A stretch of 64,000 nucleotides of DNA from Isoetes taiwanensis. Lineage: Eukaryota > Streptophyta > Lycopodiopsida > Isoetales > Isoetaceae. Numbering within the stretch: position 1 is the first letter of the stretch; every line of letters starts with the position of its first letter. The stretch lies in NCBI GenBank assembly GCA_021234155.1, contig JAJEKV010000092.1, forward strand, positions 684,001 through 748,000, given 5' to 3'. This document shows positions 9,481-20,693 of this stretch, in pieces. Under the pieces are notes generated by a model. The model was given only the letters and a program-made list of their open reading frames with translations, had not been told where the DNA came from and searched no databases. The position numbers and the translations under genes are program-made.

Positions 9481-10027
9481 CACTTACGGTAAAACTTTAT
9501 AATATAAGAAGATAATATAAGATGACACAGCGTATGTATGGTATATGTATGACATGGAGCCTAAAATACTGTGGAAACAGCCATATAAATGCTCAGGGCC
9601 TAACCAAGGCAATATTTCTTTATGCGGACAACTAAGCTCACGTGGAAAAAGGCTGATATTGGGAATATATATATATCCTCTTTGAAAAACGACAGGCAGG
9701 AAGCTCTGTGCTGTGCTACAAACGGCATCGGCAGCCGCCCCTTGGGAGCCCTCTGGTCTCGGCGCCTTCCTCAAACAAGGGCTCCAAATCGCCTTTCTAG
9801 CCGGCCAGCTTGATCTTGGCATGGTTTCCTCGCGATTTTGTAGCACAAAATCGGTCTTTTTATTGCATCCAGGTACCTTTCCGCCATTTCAATGAAATTT
9901 TATGCTCTGTTCTTTGTCGAATGTGATTAAATCGAGCAGTTATTCAAGAGCGGCCTGCTGGGGTTTCCATGTTTTGAATGGATCATTTTTTTATTATATT
10001 AGGGCTTCTTAATTTGCCCTAGCAAAT
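9481..10027 (+). promoter_or_regulatory. Upstream region and probable 5' UTR of the RING gene
   Basis: This is the intergenic DNA between the repeat tail and the RING start codon. It should contain the promoter and leader of the gene, but no TATA box or intron boundary can be fixed with confidence. The start codon context is 'caaatATGG'. Short ORFs here are not convincing. Confidence 0.35.
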
Positions 10028-11539
10028 ATGGCAGAAGTCGAAGAGAACGGAATTCCCTTGAGAATTGATTTGGATTTAAATCTTGCACCACCACCTAATT
10101 CTGATTTTATGGATTTGGACTTGGCTTCTGAGGAACCAAGGTCAGATCAGGCTTTAAGACATTCACCAAGAACAATCTGGCCACGTTTTGGCCCTGGTCA
10201 TTCTTTCTGGGATCCTAATTTTGACAACCACTCATCATCATCTCTTTCTCATGAAAGAGTGGAAGGTGTCCATACAATGCGCAGGCCGCATCATTCTGAA
10301 AGCAGGATAGGTAGTAATGAGTTTAGAAACAGGCAGCGAATCAGAGGTTATTCCCGTCCTTCATTGCCAACGGGAAGATCTTCTTATCTAGGACCACTAA
10401 TGCAAACAGCAAGGCCAGAGGACAGACCAAGTAGGGTGGCTGACCTTGAGCCTCGTGATCACATCAGAACAAGGGGGGAAATGAGCTCCCCTTTTAGCCG
10501 CTTGGATGGATCCTGTGATAAAATTCAAGCAAATGCTGTAAAGGAAGAAGCTGGTAACAATCCCAGTGATAACTTTGATTGTAATATATGTCTAGATATT
10601 TCAGTTGAACCTGTGCTTACGTCGTGTGGGCATCTCTTCTGTTGGCCTTGCTTGTACAGATGGCTTTATGTTCACTCTGATGTAAAGGAATGCCCAGTGT
10701 GCAAGAGCCTTGTGTCTGAGATGGACATAATTCCTATATATGGTCGGGGAAGCACATCCGGTACTGTCTCAAGACAATTGGGAGAGGATAGTTTGATTAT
10801 TCCCCCACGTCCACATGCACGTCAGGTTGAAAGATCAAGGCAAAGAAGAGAAAGGAACACGCCACAACACCATCAAAGAGAAAGGGACATACGGAGAGAT
10901 GCTCAACGAGAAATTGATGCAGAAATGTGGCATTTAAATGAGGATCGGTCAATGCAAAGGGCGTTCAGATTTCTACAGGATAACATAGGGACTATAGAGA
11001 ACCTGCAGGAAAATGCAGTGAACATGATGATGGGAATGAGTTTGCCTGAAGTCAGAGAAAGGTTTAGATCCTTCGAGAGTACTGTTCAAGATGTTACACG
11101 CCAAAGGTCTGCTACTATGCCTCAGAATCTTGAATCAAACCCTAGAATTGTAGAAGGGTCTGCTGCAATACATACAAGGCTAGCTCGCCTAGTGGAAACT
11201 ATTGACTTGCATAGACGGAATGCACCATCAGCTGGAATGTCCTTAGAAATTACTCTTCCGGTTGCAGAACGCAGTTTGGTGCACATGGGCATATCTCAGG
11301 ATTTGTCCAGCAGCCATAATGTGCAGGGGGCAAGTACAAGGAACCTTTCATCTTTAGGAGATCCTTCGGCACGCCTGGGGGATACTAGGAGCAATGGCAT
11401 GCATGCAGCTATGTCATATAGAAGGCAGAGGCGGAGGCGTGTGTTATCTGATGCTAGTGCATCTGGATCTGCAGAGATTGATTATGAATTCTTCCATGGC
11501 AGGAAGCGCAGACGTCTAAATCCAGAAGGTGATATGTAG
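10028..11539 (+). CDS. RING-type E3 ubiquitin ligase, MUSE1/MUSE2-like (503 aa)
   Basis: This is an intact, intronless ORF of 503 aa. A C3HC4 RING finger is complete: C185, C188, C200, H202, C205, C208, C222, C225 ('CNICLD', 'CGHLFCWPCLYRWL', 'CPVCK'). This RING resembles the RNF5/RMA group, which binds an E2 and transfers ubiquitin. The N-terminus has 'DLDLNLAP' (residues 14-21), which fits both EAR consensus forms (LxLxL and DLNxxP). The region after the RING is Arg/Gln-rich (about 265-300). The C-terminus is basic ('RRQRRRRV', 'RKRRRLNPE'), like a nuclear localisation signal. There is no C-terminal membrane segment, unlike RMA proteins. The size and layout recall the Arabidopsis RING proteins MUSE1/MUSE2, which act in immune-receptor turnover; that assignment is from memory and moderate. 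The RING call itself is firm. Confidence 0.9.
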   Translation: MAEVEENGIPLRIDLDLNLAPPPNSDFMDLDLASEEPRSDQALRHSPRTIWPRFGPGHSFWDPNFDNHSSSSLSHERVEGVHTMRRPHHSESRIGSNEFRNRQRIRGYSRPSLPTGRSSYLGPLMQTARPEDRPSRVADLEPRDHIRTRGEMSSPFSRLDGSCDKIQANAVKEEAGNNPSDNFDCNICLDISVEPVLTSCGHLFCWPCLYRWLYVHSDVKECPVCKSLVSEMDIIPIYGRGSTSGTVSRQLGEDSLIIPPRPHARQVERSRQRRERNTPQHHQRERDIRRDAQREIDAEMWHLNEDRSMQRAFRFLQDNIGTIENLQENAVNMMMGMSLPEVRERFRSFESTVQDVTRQRSATMPQNLESNPRIVEGSAAIHTRLARLVETIDLHRRNAPSAGMSLEITLPVAERSLVHMGISQDLSSSHNVQGASTRNLSSLGDPSARLGDTRSNGMHAAMSYRRQRRRRVLSDASASGSAEIDYEFFHGRKRRRLNPEGDM

Positions 11540-14209
11540 GGATGCTCAACACTCTGTTTCATGAGAATTGCTACACTTCAAGGGATCATTAATTGGATTA
11601 ACAAGCTTTCGGACAAGAAAAGCAGCTAGAATATTGGGAAATGTGTATTACCTGATATAAGCTCAGTTGCTTTTGTTTAAGAAAGTATGAGATATAGATT
11701 TCTGTCTTCTGCAATTGCCATCAGATGAAGCTGGGAAATGCATTATATTACAAATAGACTTTGTGAAGACGGAAAAATAATTTGTATTCAATTTCCCTTT
11801 CATATATATTTTCTATTTTGCATTTCTTATTTGAGACCCCACTTCTGCAGATATTAAAATTCTCATTATGTATTTCTTATTTGTACTAATGGTAAAATTG
11901 CTATAAGGAATATAGAATTGGTGCTATATTAGCAAAATTGAAGACCTGCGACATTATCTTCTGCAAAGGGCAACACAGGTGCAGATAGGGCAGCAGGTTG
12001 GGCCACAGCTATAGCTGTTTCATGTGGCTTTGTTTCATGCAGTTTTCTGCAGGGCAGAGGACAATTTATGCGGTTTTACTATGCTTATGGATGCATGTTC
12101 CTCTAGATGTTGCTATGGGTGTTTCCTGTGGCCGATTCATGCAGGGCAGAACTGTTTCATCCAGGGCAGAGGGCTTTTTGATGCGGAATGTCGACTCGTT
12201 TTTTCCACATATAGTAATAAATGCTTCTAAGGCTGCAATGTTGGTACAAAATCTAAGTTTTTTATTCGGCTTTTATCAGACCCTATGGCTCACAAGGTAT
12301 TTTTAGGGACGCCTTGGAAATTTTATGCCAGGATTGTATTCCTTAATACTTATTTGAGTGAAATTGTAGACAAGAATGGGTGGATGAGTTGGAGTATTGA
12401 TCAAAACAGTACTAATTTTTCTAGCACAGTATAACAGTTAATCACACACATGTTTCGCCATTCTCAGTGTGTAATTCTCGATGTTTGGCAGGCTGACCAA
12501 CTTCTCAGGAACTGACACTTCGACTAACATTGTCGATGCATGCGTTGCCTCCTTCATTGGGTCAATTTTCCTTCCATGCACTTGCACTATTGTAAATCTG
12601 TTCGCAAAGTTGGCTATTGCATCTTCAATTCTAGTTTGTTGCATGTTATGCCCTGACGTTCCTCTTCGTGGGCTTCATCTATGCTAAATAAATTCTGTAG
12701 CACAGCTGGGTATTGATGTTTCAATACCATCTTGTAACGCTGTTCTAAGTTCTATGAGAGCTTCTGTTCAACATATATGTTTTCTTAATTTCAATATATA
12801 CTGCTGGGATACATACACTGCAGTAAATTGTAGCATGTTCACTAAATTGTAGCATGCTCACTGTTCATGGATTTTCACTTGTATTGAACCATGTTCAATG
12901 AGGCTCTATAAAAGGAATAAAAGCAGCTCATGGAAATCTCTCATCTTTTATGAATGGAGCTGCACAAGTTTGTTCATTAGTAGTTTTCTTTTGGATCTTG
13001 TGTTATGTATTTGACTATATCATTGACTTCTATACCATCTATGAAATCTTAGGGTGACGTGGAAATGGGTGTTTGATCCTATCTTATTTTAGGTGAAGGG
13101 TAGGCTTGCAGGACATGGAATATCATGTGGTAGATTCTTTAAATACAATGATTAGGTTGGACAATCATGTGGTAGATTCGTTAAAGCAATGATAAGGTTG
13201 GACAATCTGAGGCATAAGGTTTTGGTAATGGTGGACTGAAAGAAAGGGGTTAGGGTTGTGGGATTTTTTTTTTTTTTTTTTTTTTTGTAAAGCATGAAGT
13301 TGCTTGTATGAAATTAGGAAAGAAATATTTCTCAAAATAATAAACAAGGTTTGCTCATACTTTATGGTGATATTTGTTAGTTACCATTATACATAATTGA
13401 CCACTTGGTCTTGTAAGAAATTACATAGTTTCTATTATTCTCGTTCTTTTTTAGAACTTGATAGATACACCAGCTTCCAATTTAATAAGGGGGCTTGAAC
13501 TATTACCCTATACCTTGGCTTTATAGAGTTAAGCCCGGAAATGTAAAACATTCTTTTAACTTTTGCTTAACCTAAATGCCAAATATCTCTTTGGAGTTAT
13601 GAACGATGGCGGAGCGGGATTCCCTACCCGGAATGGATTTGGCTGGACTCTGCCCCAAATATATCTGACAGGTTCGTCTTAAAACCCCAGCTGGTGCATG
13701 AACTTTGTTTTCCCGGGCTTTTTCTAGCAAGTTCAGTGGGACCTCATTCTGGAAGACGACCTCCCTTTTTCTGAAGCGACAAATCAGCGCCTAAATGAGC
13801 AGGCCCTTAACAGGGAATTTGATTTTTGCATGCAAGATCTAGATCTGAGTCAAAATATGGATAACTAGCCTCCAAACAGAAGATTCCAGAACTCCCATAG
13901 ACAGAGCTATGGGAATGCTTCTCCTTATGTTCCTGAAACACAGTATATGGCTGAGCAGGACTCAGACACAGAAGATAACCATGTATTTATCACTGTAAAA
14001 TCATGGTAAAGGAGTGATATACTTACCTTTAATAGTAACAGATCTATGGCTAAGCAAATGGGGAGCTTAGTAGACTTTGAATTCTCCCAACTATACTTTT
14101 ATAAAGAATGTCCTTAGACAATGATGTTACAGCCTTTCATGGCTTAGAAAATCTTAATTAGTATTGCTTTTTGTCATTGCATCTTTTCTGTGCTCTTTTT
14201 GTATTATTG
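11540..14209. other. RING gene 3' flank and unassigned DNA
   Basis: The proximal part is presumably 3' UTR; no clear polyadenylation signal is fixed. Short ORFs at 11998-12306 and 12438-12687 show no family features. A T-run (about 13266-13286) and a 41-bp tandem duplication (13122-13204) are present. No gene is recognised. Confidence 0.5.
13122..13204. repeat. ~41-bp tandem duplication
   Basis: The unit containing 'atcatgtggtagattc' and 'aggttggaca' occurs twice head to tail (13122-13163 and 13164-13204) with a few changes. Confidence 0.8.
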
Positions 14210-14274
14210 GGCAAAAGGATTACATTAGGCGATCGGTGATAAACCGAGAAGCCCAATGTACCTTTTGGCCCTTG
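14210..14274. repeat. Small foldback (~65 bp)
   Basis: The ends 'gggcaaaaggattacatt' and 'aatgtaccttttggccc' are imperfect reverse complements (small indels), enclosing about 30 bp. This could be a tiny MITE remnant or a chance hairpin. Confidence 0.5.
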
Positions 14275-14296
14275 CACTGTTACCATTATCATGCTA

Positions 14297-14767
14297 ACAG
14301 TGTATTGTTTGGCTGCAGGTACGGGCTTCTCTTCCTAATGTTCTACTTTTGTCCAGTTTATATTAGGAGCTTTCGGGATGTGGATTGCAACAGGGACGGG
14401 TTCTAAATGACAAAGATTATGTTTTCTTAAGTAAAGCTAAAGTAAGAAAGGACATAGATGGGTTAAATATGGGAACGAGAAACACTTGCACATGATACGT
14501 GCCTCTTTTACTACTGTTCCTTAAGCAAAGGTACTCTGTTTAATTGAAATTTTGCTGGTGATCTATATCATCTTTTGCTGGCTGGTATCTATAGCCTATC
14601 ACCATTTTGAAACTTCTGAATGTTTTGTATCCTAAACTGGAAATATGGGATGTTATTGATGCTAAAACTTGGGCATTCTAGCCACCTTACCTTATTATTT
14701 GCTTTTATGATTAAGCATGATTTCTGAAATCTAGATATAACCTATGAAGGTTTTGTATCCTAAACTG
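14297..14767. repeat. 471-bp flank duplication, left copy
   Basis: The segment from 'acagtgtattgtttgg' to 'gtatcctaaactg' recurs at 20223-20693. The two copies have the same length (471 bp) and only one substitution that I can see (acggg against acagg near 14331). The left copy sits directly before the 5' LTR of the Copia element and the right copy directly after its 3' LTR. Confidence 0.95.
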
Positions 14768-15354
14768 AGAATATGAGATCATTACATAAATAATGTGGTG
14801 GGGATCTATGCCAGACATGTAGAAGCTCAAGATCATTTCTTGTGTAAGGATAATGCTCCAAGTTCAAAGATTAAATCATGTTCTTCATTAGGGTTAGACA
14901 AGTTACAAGAGTTTAACTTCGAACCATTGAAAAATAATAGTCAATGGTCAACAAGCTTATTTTTAATAATCTGCCTGTGGGATAATGTGTGTGACGAAAA
15001 TTCTGGAAAGGAAAGTTTATCTAGCCCGGATCTACAGGCTTGTCGGTCGATTCCTCATGATATAACACTGTACAATGGGTAGCTGAGGACATAGGGAAGC
15101 AGACGGATCTATTCACAGCCGATTTGTTCCGGAATAGCTTGAGATCTCATTGATCCAAGTTGTGTTGATATTGACTGCAGTGATTTTCTTATTATTGTCA
15201 TTTTAAACTTGCTTCGTGCTCAAATATCGTTTTCTCCTATTGAATATTTGAATAAGAACTTCTCTAGTTCTAAAAGCTAGTTTGTGGCAATATCCTTGAT
15301 ATAAATTGTGTTGCACCAAGTGAATTGTTGATTGTAACAAGTTGAAAACTCACA
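14768..15354 (+). repeat. 5' LTR (terminally trimmed)
   Basis: The 587 bp match 19636-20222. The first four bases of the 3' LTR (TGTT) are absent; the junction reads 'aaactg|agaatatgag'. The LTR ends '...ctcaca' two bases before the PBS. The short ORF inside (14795-15082) is repeated in the 3' LTR and is not a gene. Confidence 0.95.
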
Positions 15355-15356
15355 AC

Positions 15357-15368
15357 TGGTATCAGAGC
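15357..15368 (+). other. Primer-binding site (initiator Met tRNA)
   Basis: TGGTATCAGAGC lies two bases after the 5' LTR. It is the standard plant PBS complementary to the 3' end of initiator methionine tRNA, where minus-strand cDNA synthesis starts. Confidence 0.95.
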
Positions 15369-15387
15369 TCATCTATTGGCAAGGAGG

Positions 15388-16380
15388 ATGTCTAGTCGAT
15401 TTGGTGCTGGACTTTTAGCAACTGTGGAAGTGTACAAAGGTGGACCTGGTTTTCAGATTTGGAAGGATGCTGTAAAGCATATATTGGAGGTCGAGGATTT
15501 GTGGGATCTAGTTGATCCTGGCCGGTGTTAATACTAGTGCGGGTGCAGGTGCTATTGTAAGCACTAGTGTTGTTGCTGCTACTTACATTGCGGGGAGGCT
15601 CAGAGGAGGAGATGCAGATCTTTGCTAGTGTGGAAGAAGTTACCTCCTGGTGAGAGCAAAGTGGAGCAAGGACTCGTTCGGTCGGGGCCAAACTCAAAGA
15701 AGCACAAGGAATCATTGCTTCAAAGGTTAGTCCTACAATTAGGCTAAAGCTAAGGAATAAGAGTCCTAGAGAGATGTGGATGTTTATGCTTAAACATCTT
15801 GAGGAGAAAACTTCTTCACGAGATAGATCCGTTGGACAAAGAACTCGGGAATCTTAAATTACATGAAGAGGATGATGTGTCGATTTCTTTAATAAATTTG
15901 ACAATATAGTGGCTGATTTAGAGGGGCTGGAGTAGATCTCTCCGAGAGATACCAAGTTTTAGCAATTGCAAAGAGCCATTATAGATAATGAACAATTGGG
16001 TCTGTTTATAAGAAATGTTGCAAAGAATGAGAGAGGAAAGTGAAACCATTATTAGGACGAGTTGTTGAGCGTAAAAAGTGAGTAAAGGAATCAAGAAGAA
16101 ACTGAAATTTTATACACTGGTAAAGCTGGAAAAAGGCAAGATAAAATCATTTGTTATTTCTGCCATGAGCCTGGCCATGTCAAAAATAACTGTCCTAAGC
16201 TTAAGAAGGAAGAATTTGTTTGTTACACATGTGGTGGCCAAGGGCATTTAGCATCCAAGTGCCCTACACCTAAAGAATTTGGAAAAGGAAGGGGTGGTCA
16301 TAACAGGGGAAGAAATGTGGGAAGAGGTCGAGGAGGAGGAAGAAGACTTTGGTACATTTATCACACAAGAGCATGAAGAA
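15388..16380 (+). pseudogene. Copia gag with two CCHC zinc knuckles (disrupted)
   Basis: An ATG at 15388 opens 'MSSRFGAGLLATVEVYKGG' and 'FQIWKDAVKHILEVEDLWDL', typical of the Copia gag N-terminus. Stops and frame changes follow between about 15530 and 16080. Near 16150-16275 two zinc knuckles are readable, 'CYFCHEPGHVKNNC' and 'CYTCGGQGHLASKC', then a Gly/Arg-rich tail. Gag would form the virus-like particle and bind the RNA. This copy could not make an intact protein. Confidence 0.85.
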
Positions 16381-16413
16381 AAGAAGGAAATTGTAGATTT
16401 AAGATGAGTAAGC

Positions 16414-17188
16414 TTGTTAAATTCTGTCCTTGAGAATCAAACAAATTCTAACAAGTTATCTCATGCTCTTGTAGTTGATAGTGGAGCTGAAAGATCAGTA
16501 GTTCATACTACTAAATTGCTCAAGAATGTAGAACAAGGAGAAGCCAGAAATGTTCAAGTGGGAAATGGAGCTTTACAAAGGATTGAAGGGAGAGGGCTTC
16601 TGCAATTGTGGGATTTGCATGGGAATATAGTAGACATTAAAAATGTTTTTGTGTGTGCACTGGGATTATCAAAAATCTCATATCATTAGTCGGTTGGTTG
16701 ACTTAGGCTACAGAGTTGTTTTTGATGATGATGGTTGTAACATTTGGTTTGATAATAAAATCAAGTTTCATGCCAAACGTGTTGGGAAATTATTTCAATT
16801 GGAACACACCAATAATTCACCTTGCAAAGTATTGATGGTTTCTGAATTTGAGCTTTGGCATAATCGGTTGGCTCATACTCACTCCAATAACCTCAAGTTG
16901 TTGGCAAAGAAAGGTCACATTAAATATGAAAGTGAAGAAAAAGGGCATGTCTGTGAAGGTTGTATGCTTGGAAAAATAAATAGGTTGCCTTTTGCCAGAT
17001 CAAAGAAGAAAAGTAAAGAGGTTTTAGAATTGGTTCATACTGATCTATGTGGGCCTTTAAACATTAGAGGCAGAACTGGAAAAAGGTATTTCATCACTTT
17101 TATTGATGATTATACCAGAAAATGCAAATGTTATTTGCTAGCCAACAAAGCTCAAGCTTTAATTGCATTCAAGCAATTTGTTGCGTAA
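16414..17188 (+). pseudogene. Copia protease and first half of integrase
   Basis: 'ALVVDSGAERSVVHTTKLL' holds the aspartic protease active-site motif DSGA. A frame change near 16680, at an A-run, leads to 'LWHNRLAHTH...HVCEGCMLGK', the HHCC zinc-binding domain of integrase. The start of the DDE core follows ('LVHTDLCGPLNIRGRTGKR', 'FIDDYTRKCK'). The frame breaks again near 17185. Confidence 0.9.
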
Positions 17189-18765
17189 TCGTAAAAGGCA
17201 AGCGGTGTATGAAACTAAAATGTGTAAGGTCTGATCGAGGGGGAGAATATCTGTCAACCAAATTCAGGAGTTTTTGCATTGCCAATGGCATTAGAAGACA
17301 ATTGACCTGTAGATACAGTCCTCAACAAAATGGTATAGCAGAAAGAAGAAACAGAACATTAATGAATGCTGTTAGATCAATGATCAAAAATAGTGGATTA
17401 CCAAATTATTTATGGGAAGAAGCCCTGCTGACTGCCAATCTTATACAAAATAAACTCCCTTCCTCAAGCTTGCAAGGGAATATTCCTGACTTAATGTGGT
17501 ATGGAGAAAACTCAGAAATTGATTATGGAAAATTCAAAGTGTATGGATGTTTGGCCTATGTACATAAACCAGATGAGCTCAGAAAGAAACTTGATGACAA
17601 AGCTGAAATTGGTTTTCTTGTAGGCTATGATAGCCATTCAAAGGGCTACAGAATCTTTACACCTGAAAATAAAAATATTGTGATTAGCAGAGATGTAGTT
17701 TTTTGTGAGGATGTCTTATACAAAAATAGACATCAAGTTACAAAAGAAGACTCTTTAGTCAAAATGTCTCAAGTGTCAAACAATCAAATTGATTATGAAG
17801 AAGAGGAGGAGGAGACCAATGAAACAAAAATTGATAATCAGGCTCAAGGGACTCAAACTGAACCTGTTGAACCTGAAATGGTGGAACCTGAAAAATTACC
17901 AGAAAGAAAAAACAGAAAGAGAAGAACAGAAGCTCAAAGGTTATTAGAAGAAATTAATTTTGATAAGGAAGCATATGGGAGAAACATCTCAGGTGGAAGC
18001 AAAAGGCTAGAACAAGAACCAGAAGTTGATGAGGCTGAACAAATCATGGCTATACTAGAGGATGTTGAAATACCTAGAACAGTTGAGCAGGCTATGAAAA
18101 GTGCTCAAGAAGAACAATGGAAAAATGCAATACATGAAGAATTAAGCTCTTTTGTGGATACCCATACTTATGATGTTGTAAAGGAACCTACTGGGCAAAA
18201 TATTGTTGGCAGTAAATGGATTTTCAGAATTAAAACTAATGCAGATGGCTCAAAAAAATATAAAGCTCGGTTGATTGCACAAGGCTTTACTCAGAAACAA
18301 GGTCAAGACTATGATGAGACCTATTCTCCCATAGTCAAGCTCACAAGCATAAGAGTTCTATTGAGCATAGCAAATGCTCTTGACTTAGAAATACATCATA
18401 TGGATGTGAAGACTGCATTTCTAAATGCCACATTGGAAGAAGATATTTTTATGAAACAGGCTCCTGGTTTTGAGAAAGGCAAAAATCTTGTTTGGAAATT
18501 AAACAGGGCAGTATATGGCTTAAAACAAGCTCCAAGAGAGTGGTACATTTGCATGGATACATTCTTGAGAGATCAAGGGTTTGAAAAATTTCAAAATGAT
18601 GGCAATTTGTATAGATACAAAATAGGAGAAGAATTTTGCATTATAGCCTTATATGTGGATGATTGCATCATGATTGCAAATTCCACTAAAATTCTGAATG
18701 TGAGCAAAGATATTCTGAAACATAGGTTCAAAATGTCTGATCTAGGGCCTTTGCAAAAAGTTTAA
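17122..18765 (+). pseudogene. Copia integrase (second half) and reverse transcriptase
   Basis: This 547-codon frame has 'VRSDRGGEYLS' (second catalytic Asp) and 'YSPQQNGIAERRNRT' (catalytic Glu). It then has the integrase C-terminal region, an acidic linker, and RT from about 18160 ('NIVGSKWIFRIKTNADGSKK', 'KARLIAQGFTQ', 'MDVKTAFLN', 'LYVDD'). The YVDD polymerase motif is intact. It ends at a stop inside the expected '...LGPLQKV*GIEVV' context, so a single base change has closed the frame. Confidence 0.93.
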
Positions 18766-18801
18766 GGAATTGAAGTTGTAAGGGACAGGAAAAATAAAAT
18801 A

Positions 18802-19621
18802 TTGAAATTGAAGCAAAGAGGACATATAGAAAACATGCTCAAAAGATTCAATATGGAACATGCTTGTTCTGTCAAAACACCTATTGTGCCAGGACATCAA
18901 TTGACTGCTGAAGTTGAAGCAAATATAGAAGAACTGGAATATATGAAACAGGTCCCATATCGTGCTCTAGTTGGTTGCTTATTGTTCTTAAGTAATAGTA
19001 CTAGACCAGATATAACATATGCAGTCAATATTTTAAGTAGAAGGTGCAGCAATCCTGGAAAAATACATTGGCTAGCAGCTAAAAGAGTCTTGAAATATTT
19101 AAAAGGGACACAAGATTATGGAATAACTTATGATGACAGCAATTTGCAAATGCATGCCTATGCAGATGCTGACTGGGCAGGTGATCAAACTGAAAGAAAA
19201 TCCACTACAAAGTTATGTTATTTTTTTCTTGCGGTGGCACTATAAGTTGGAGGACAAAAAGCAATCTGCAATTGCATTATCATCAGCAGAAGCTGAGTAT
19301 GCTGCCTCATCTCTTCTATCTAGAGAAATAGTTTGGCTCAGAAGGTTACTGGAAGAGTTAAGAGTCAAACAGGTAAATCCTACTACTATATTTTCAGATA
19401 GTCAGAGATGTATTGCAATTGTTAAAAATCCTGTAGAACATGAGAGGACAAAGCATATAGAGTTAAGCATGCATTATATCAGAGATCAGGCTAGCAAAGG
19501 TAACATTCAAATGACATATGTCAGCACTGACAAACAAGTAGCTGATATCTTCACAAAGGGGCTTGCAGAAAGTAAGTTTACAGGTCTCCAAAGACAACTT
19601 AAAGTGCATTATTTATGCAAT
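18802..19621 (+). pseudogene. Copia RT end and RNase H
   Basis: The frame after the premature stop continues the RT thumb and connection ('RPDITYAVNILSRR', 'HWLAAKRVLKYLKGTQDYGI'). RNase H starts with 'YADADWAGDQTERKSTT'. A frameshift near 19220-19260, between T6 and A5 runs, moves the rest to another frame ('SAIALSSAEAEYAASS', 'ERTKHIELSMHYIRD', 'VADIFTKGL'). All Copia RNase H landmarks are present. Confidence 0.92.
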
Positions 19622-19631
19622 GAAGGAGGAG
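19622..19631 (+). other. Polypurine tract
   Basis: GAAGGAGGAG lies immediately before the TGTTAG start of the 3' LTR, the expected primer for plus-strand cDNA synthesis. Confidence 0.85.
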
Positions 19632-20222
19632 TGTTAGAATATGAGATCATTACATAAATAATGTGGTGGGGATCTGTGCCAGACATGTAGAAGCTCAAGA
19701 TCATTTCTTGTGTAAGGATAATGCTCCAAGTTCAAAGATTAAATCATGTTCTTCATTAGGGTTAGACAAGTTACAAGAGTTTAACTTCGAACCATTGAAA
19801 AATAATAGTCAATGGTCAACAAGCTTATTTTTAATAATCTGCCTGTGGGATAATGTGTGTGACGAAAATTCTGGAAAGGAAAGTTTATCTAGCCCGGATC
19901 TACAGGCTTGTCGGTCGATTCCTCATGATATAACACTGTACAATGGGTAGCTGAGGACATAGGGAAGCAGACGGATCTATTCACAGCCGATTTGGTCCAG
20001 AATAGCTTGAGATCTCATTGATCCAAGTTGTGTTGATATTGACTGCAGTGATTTTCTTATTATTGTCATTTTAAACTTGCTTCGTGCTCAAATATCGTTT
20101 TCTCCTATTGAATATTTGAATAAGAACTTCTCTAGTTCTAAAAGCTAGTTTGTGGCAATATCCTTGATATAAATTGTGTTGCACCAAGTGAATTGTTGAT
20201 TGTAACAAGTTGAAAACTCACA
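19632..20222 (+). repeat. 3' LTR
   Basis: The 591 bp start with TGTTAG and end with CACA. Three mismatches to the 5' LTR were seen. This copy has the complete 5' terminus that the other LTR lacks. Sequence after it begins ACAGT, the probable target-site duplication. Confidence 0.95.
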
Positions 20223-20693
20223 ACAGTGTATTGTTTGGCTGCAGGTACAGGCTTCTCTTCCTAATGTTCTACTTTTGTCCAGTTTATATTAGGAGCTTTC
20301 GGGATGTGGATTGCAACAGGGACGGGTTCTAAATGACAAAGATTATGTTTTCTTAAGTAAAGCTAAAGTAAGAAAGGACATAGATGGGTTAAATATGGGA
20401 ACGAGAAACACTTGCACATGATACGTGCCTCTTTTACTACTGTTCCTTAAGCAAAGGTACTCTGTTTAATTGAAATTTTGCTGGTGATCTATATCATCTT
20501 TTGCTGGCTGGTATCTATAGCCTATCACCATTTTGAAACTTCTGAATGTTTTGTATCCTAAACTGGAAATATGGGATGTTATTGATGCTAAAACTTGGGC
20601 ATTCTAGCCACCTTACCTTATTATTTGCTTTTATGATTAAGCATGATTTCTGAAATCTAGATATAACCTATGAAGGTTTTGTATCCTAAACTG
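20223..20693. repeat. 471-bp flank duplication, right copy
   Basis: This is the same sequence as 14297-14767. Beyond 20693 the flank continues ('gaattatgctgctg'). The left copy stops at this very point and joins the LTR, so the right side carries the original continuous host sequence. Inside each copy, 'ttttgtatcctaaactgg' occurs twice about 160 bp apart, an older small duplication. Confidence 0.95.

Larger units (their letters stand above)
14768..20222 (+). mobile_element. Young, nearly complete Ty1/copia LTR retrotransposon
   Basis: The element is about 5.45 kb, with LTRs at both ends, an iMet-tRNA PBS, gag, protease, integrase, RT, RNase H and a PPT in canonical Copia order. The LTRs differ at three positions seen by eye in 587 aligned bp, so the insertion is recent. 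Several frame breaks split the polyprotein and the 5' LTR lacks its first four bases (TGTT). The right flank starts with ACAGT, also present once at 14297-14301 and probably the target site. Confidence 0.95.

Noticed and set aside
14795-15082. 95-aa ORF found identically at 19663-19950
   Set aside because: It is inside the Copia LTR; identity between copies reflects LTR duplication, not gene conservation.
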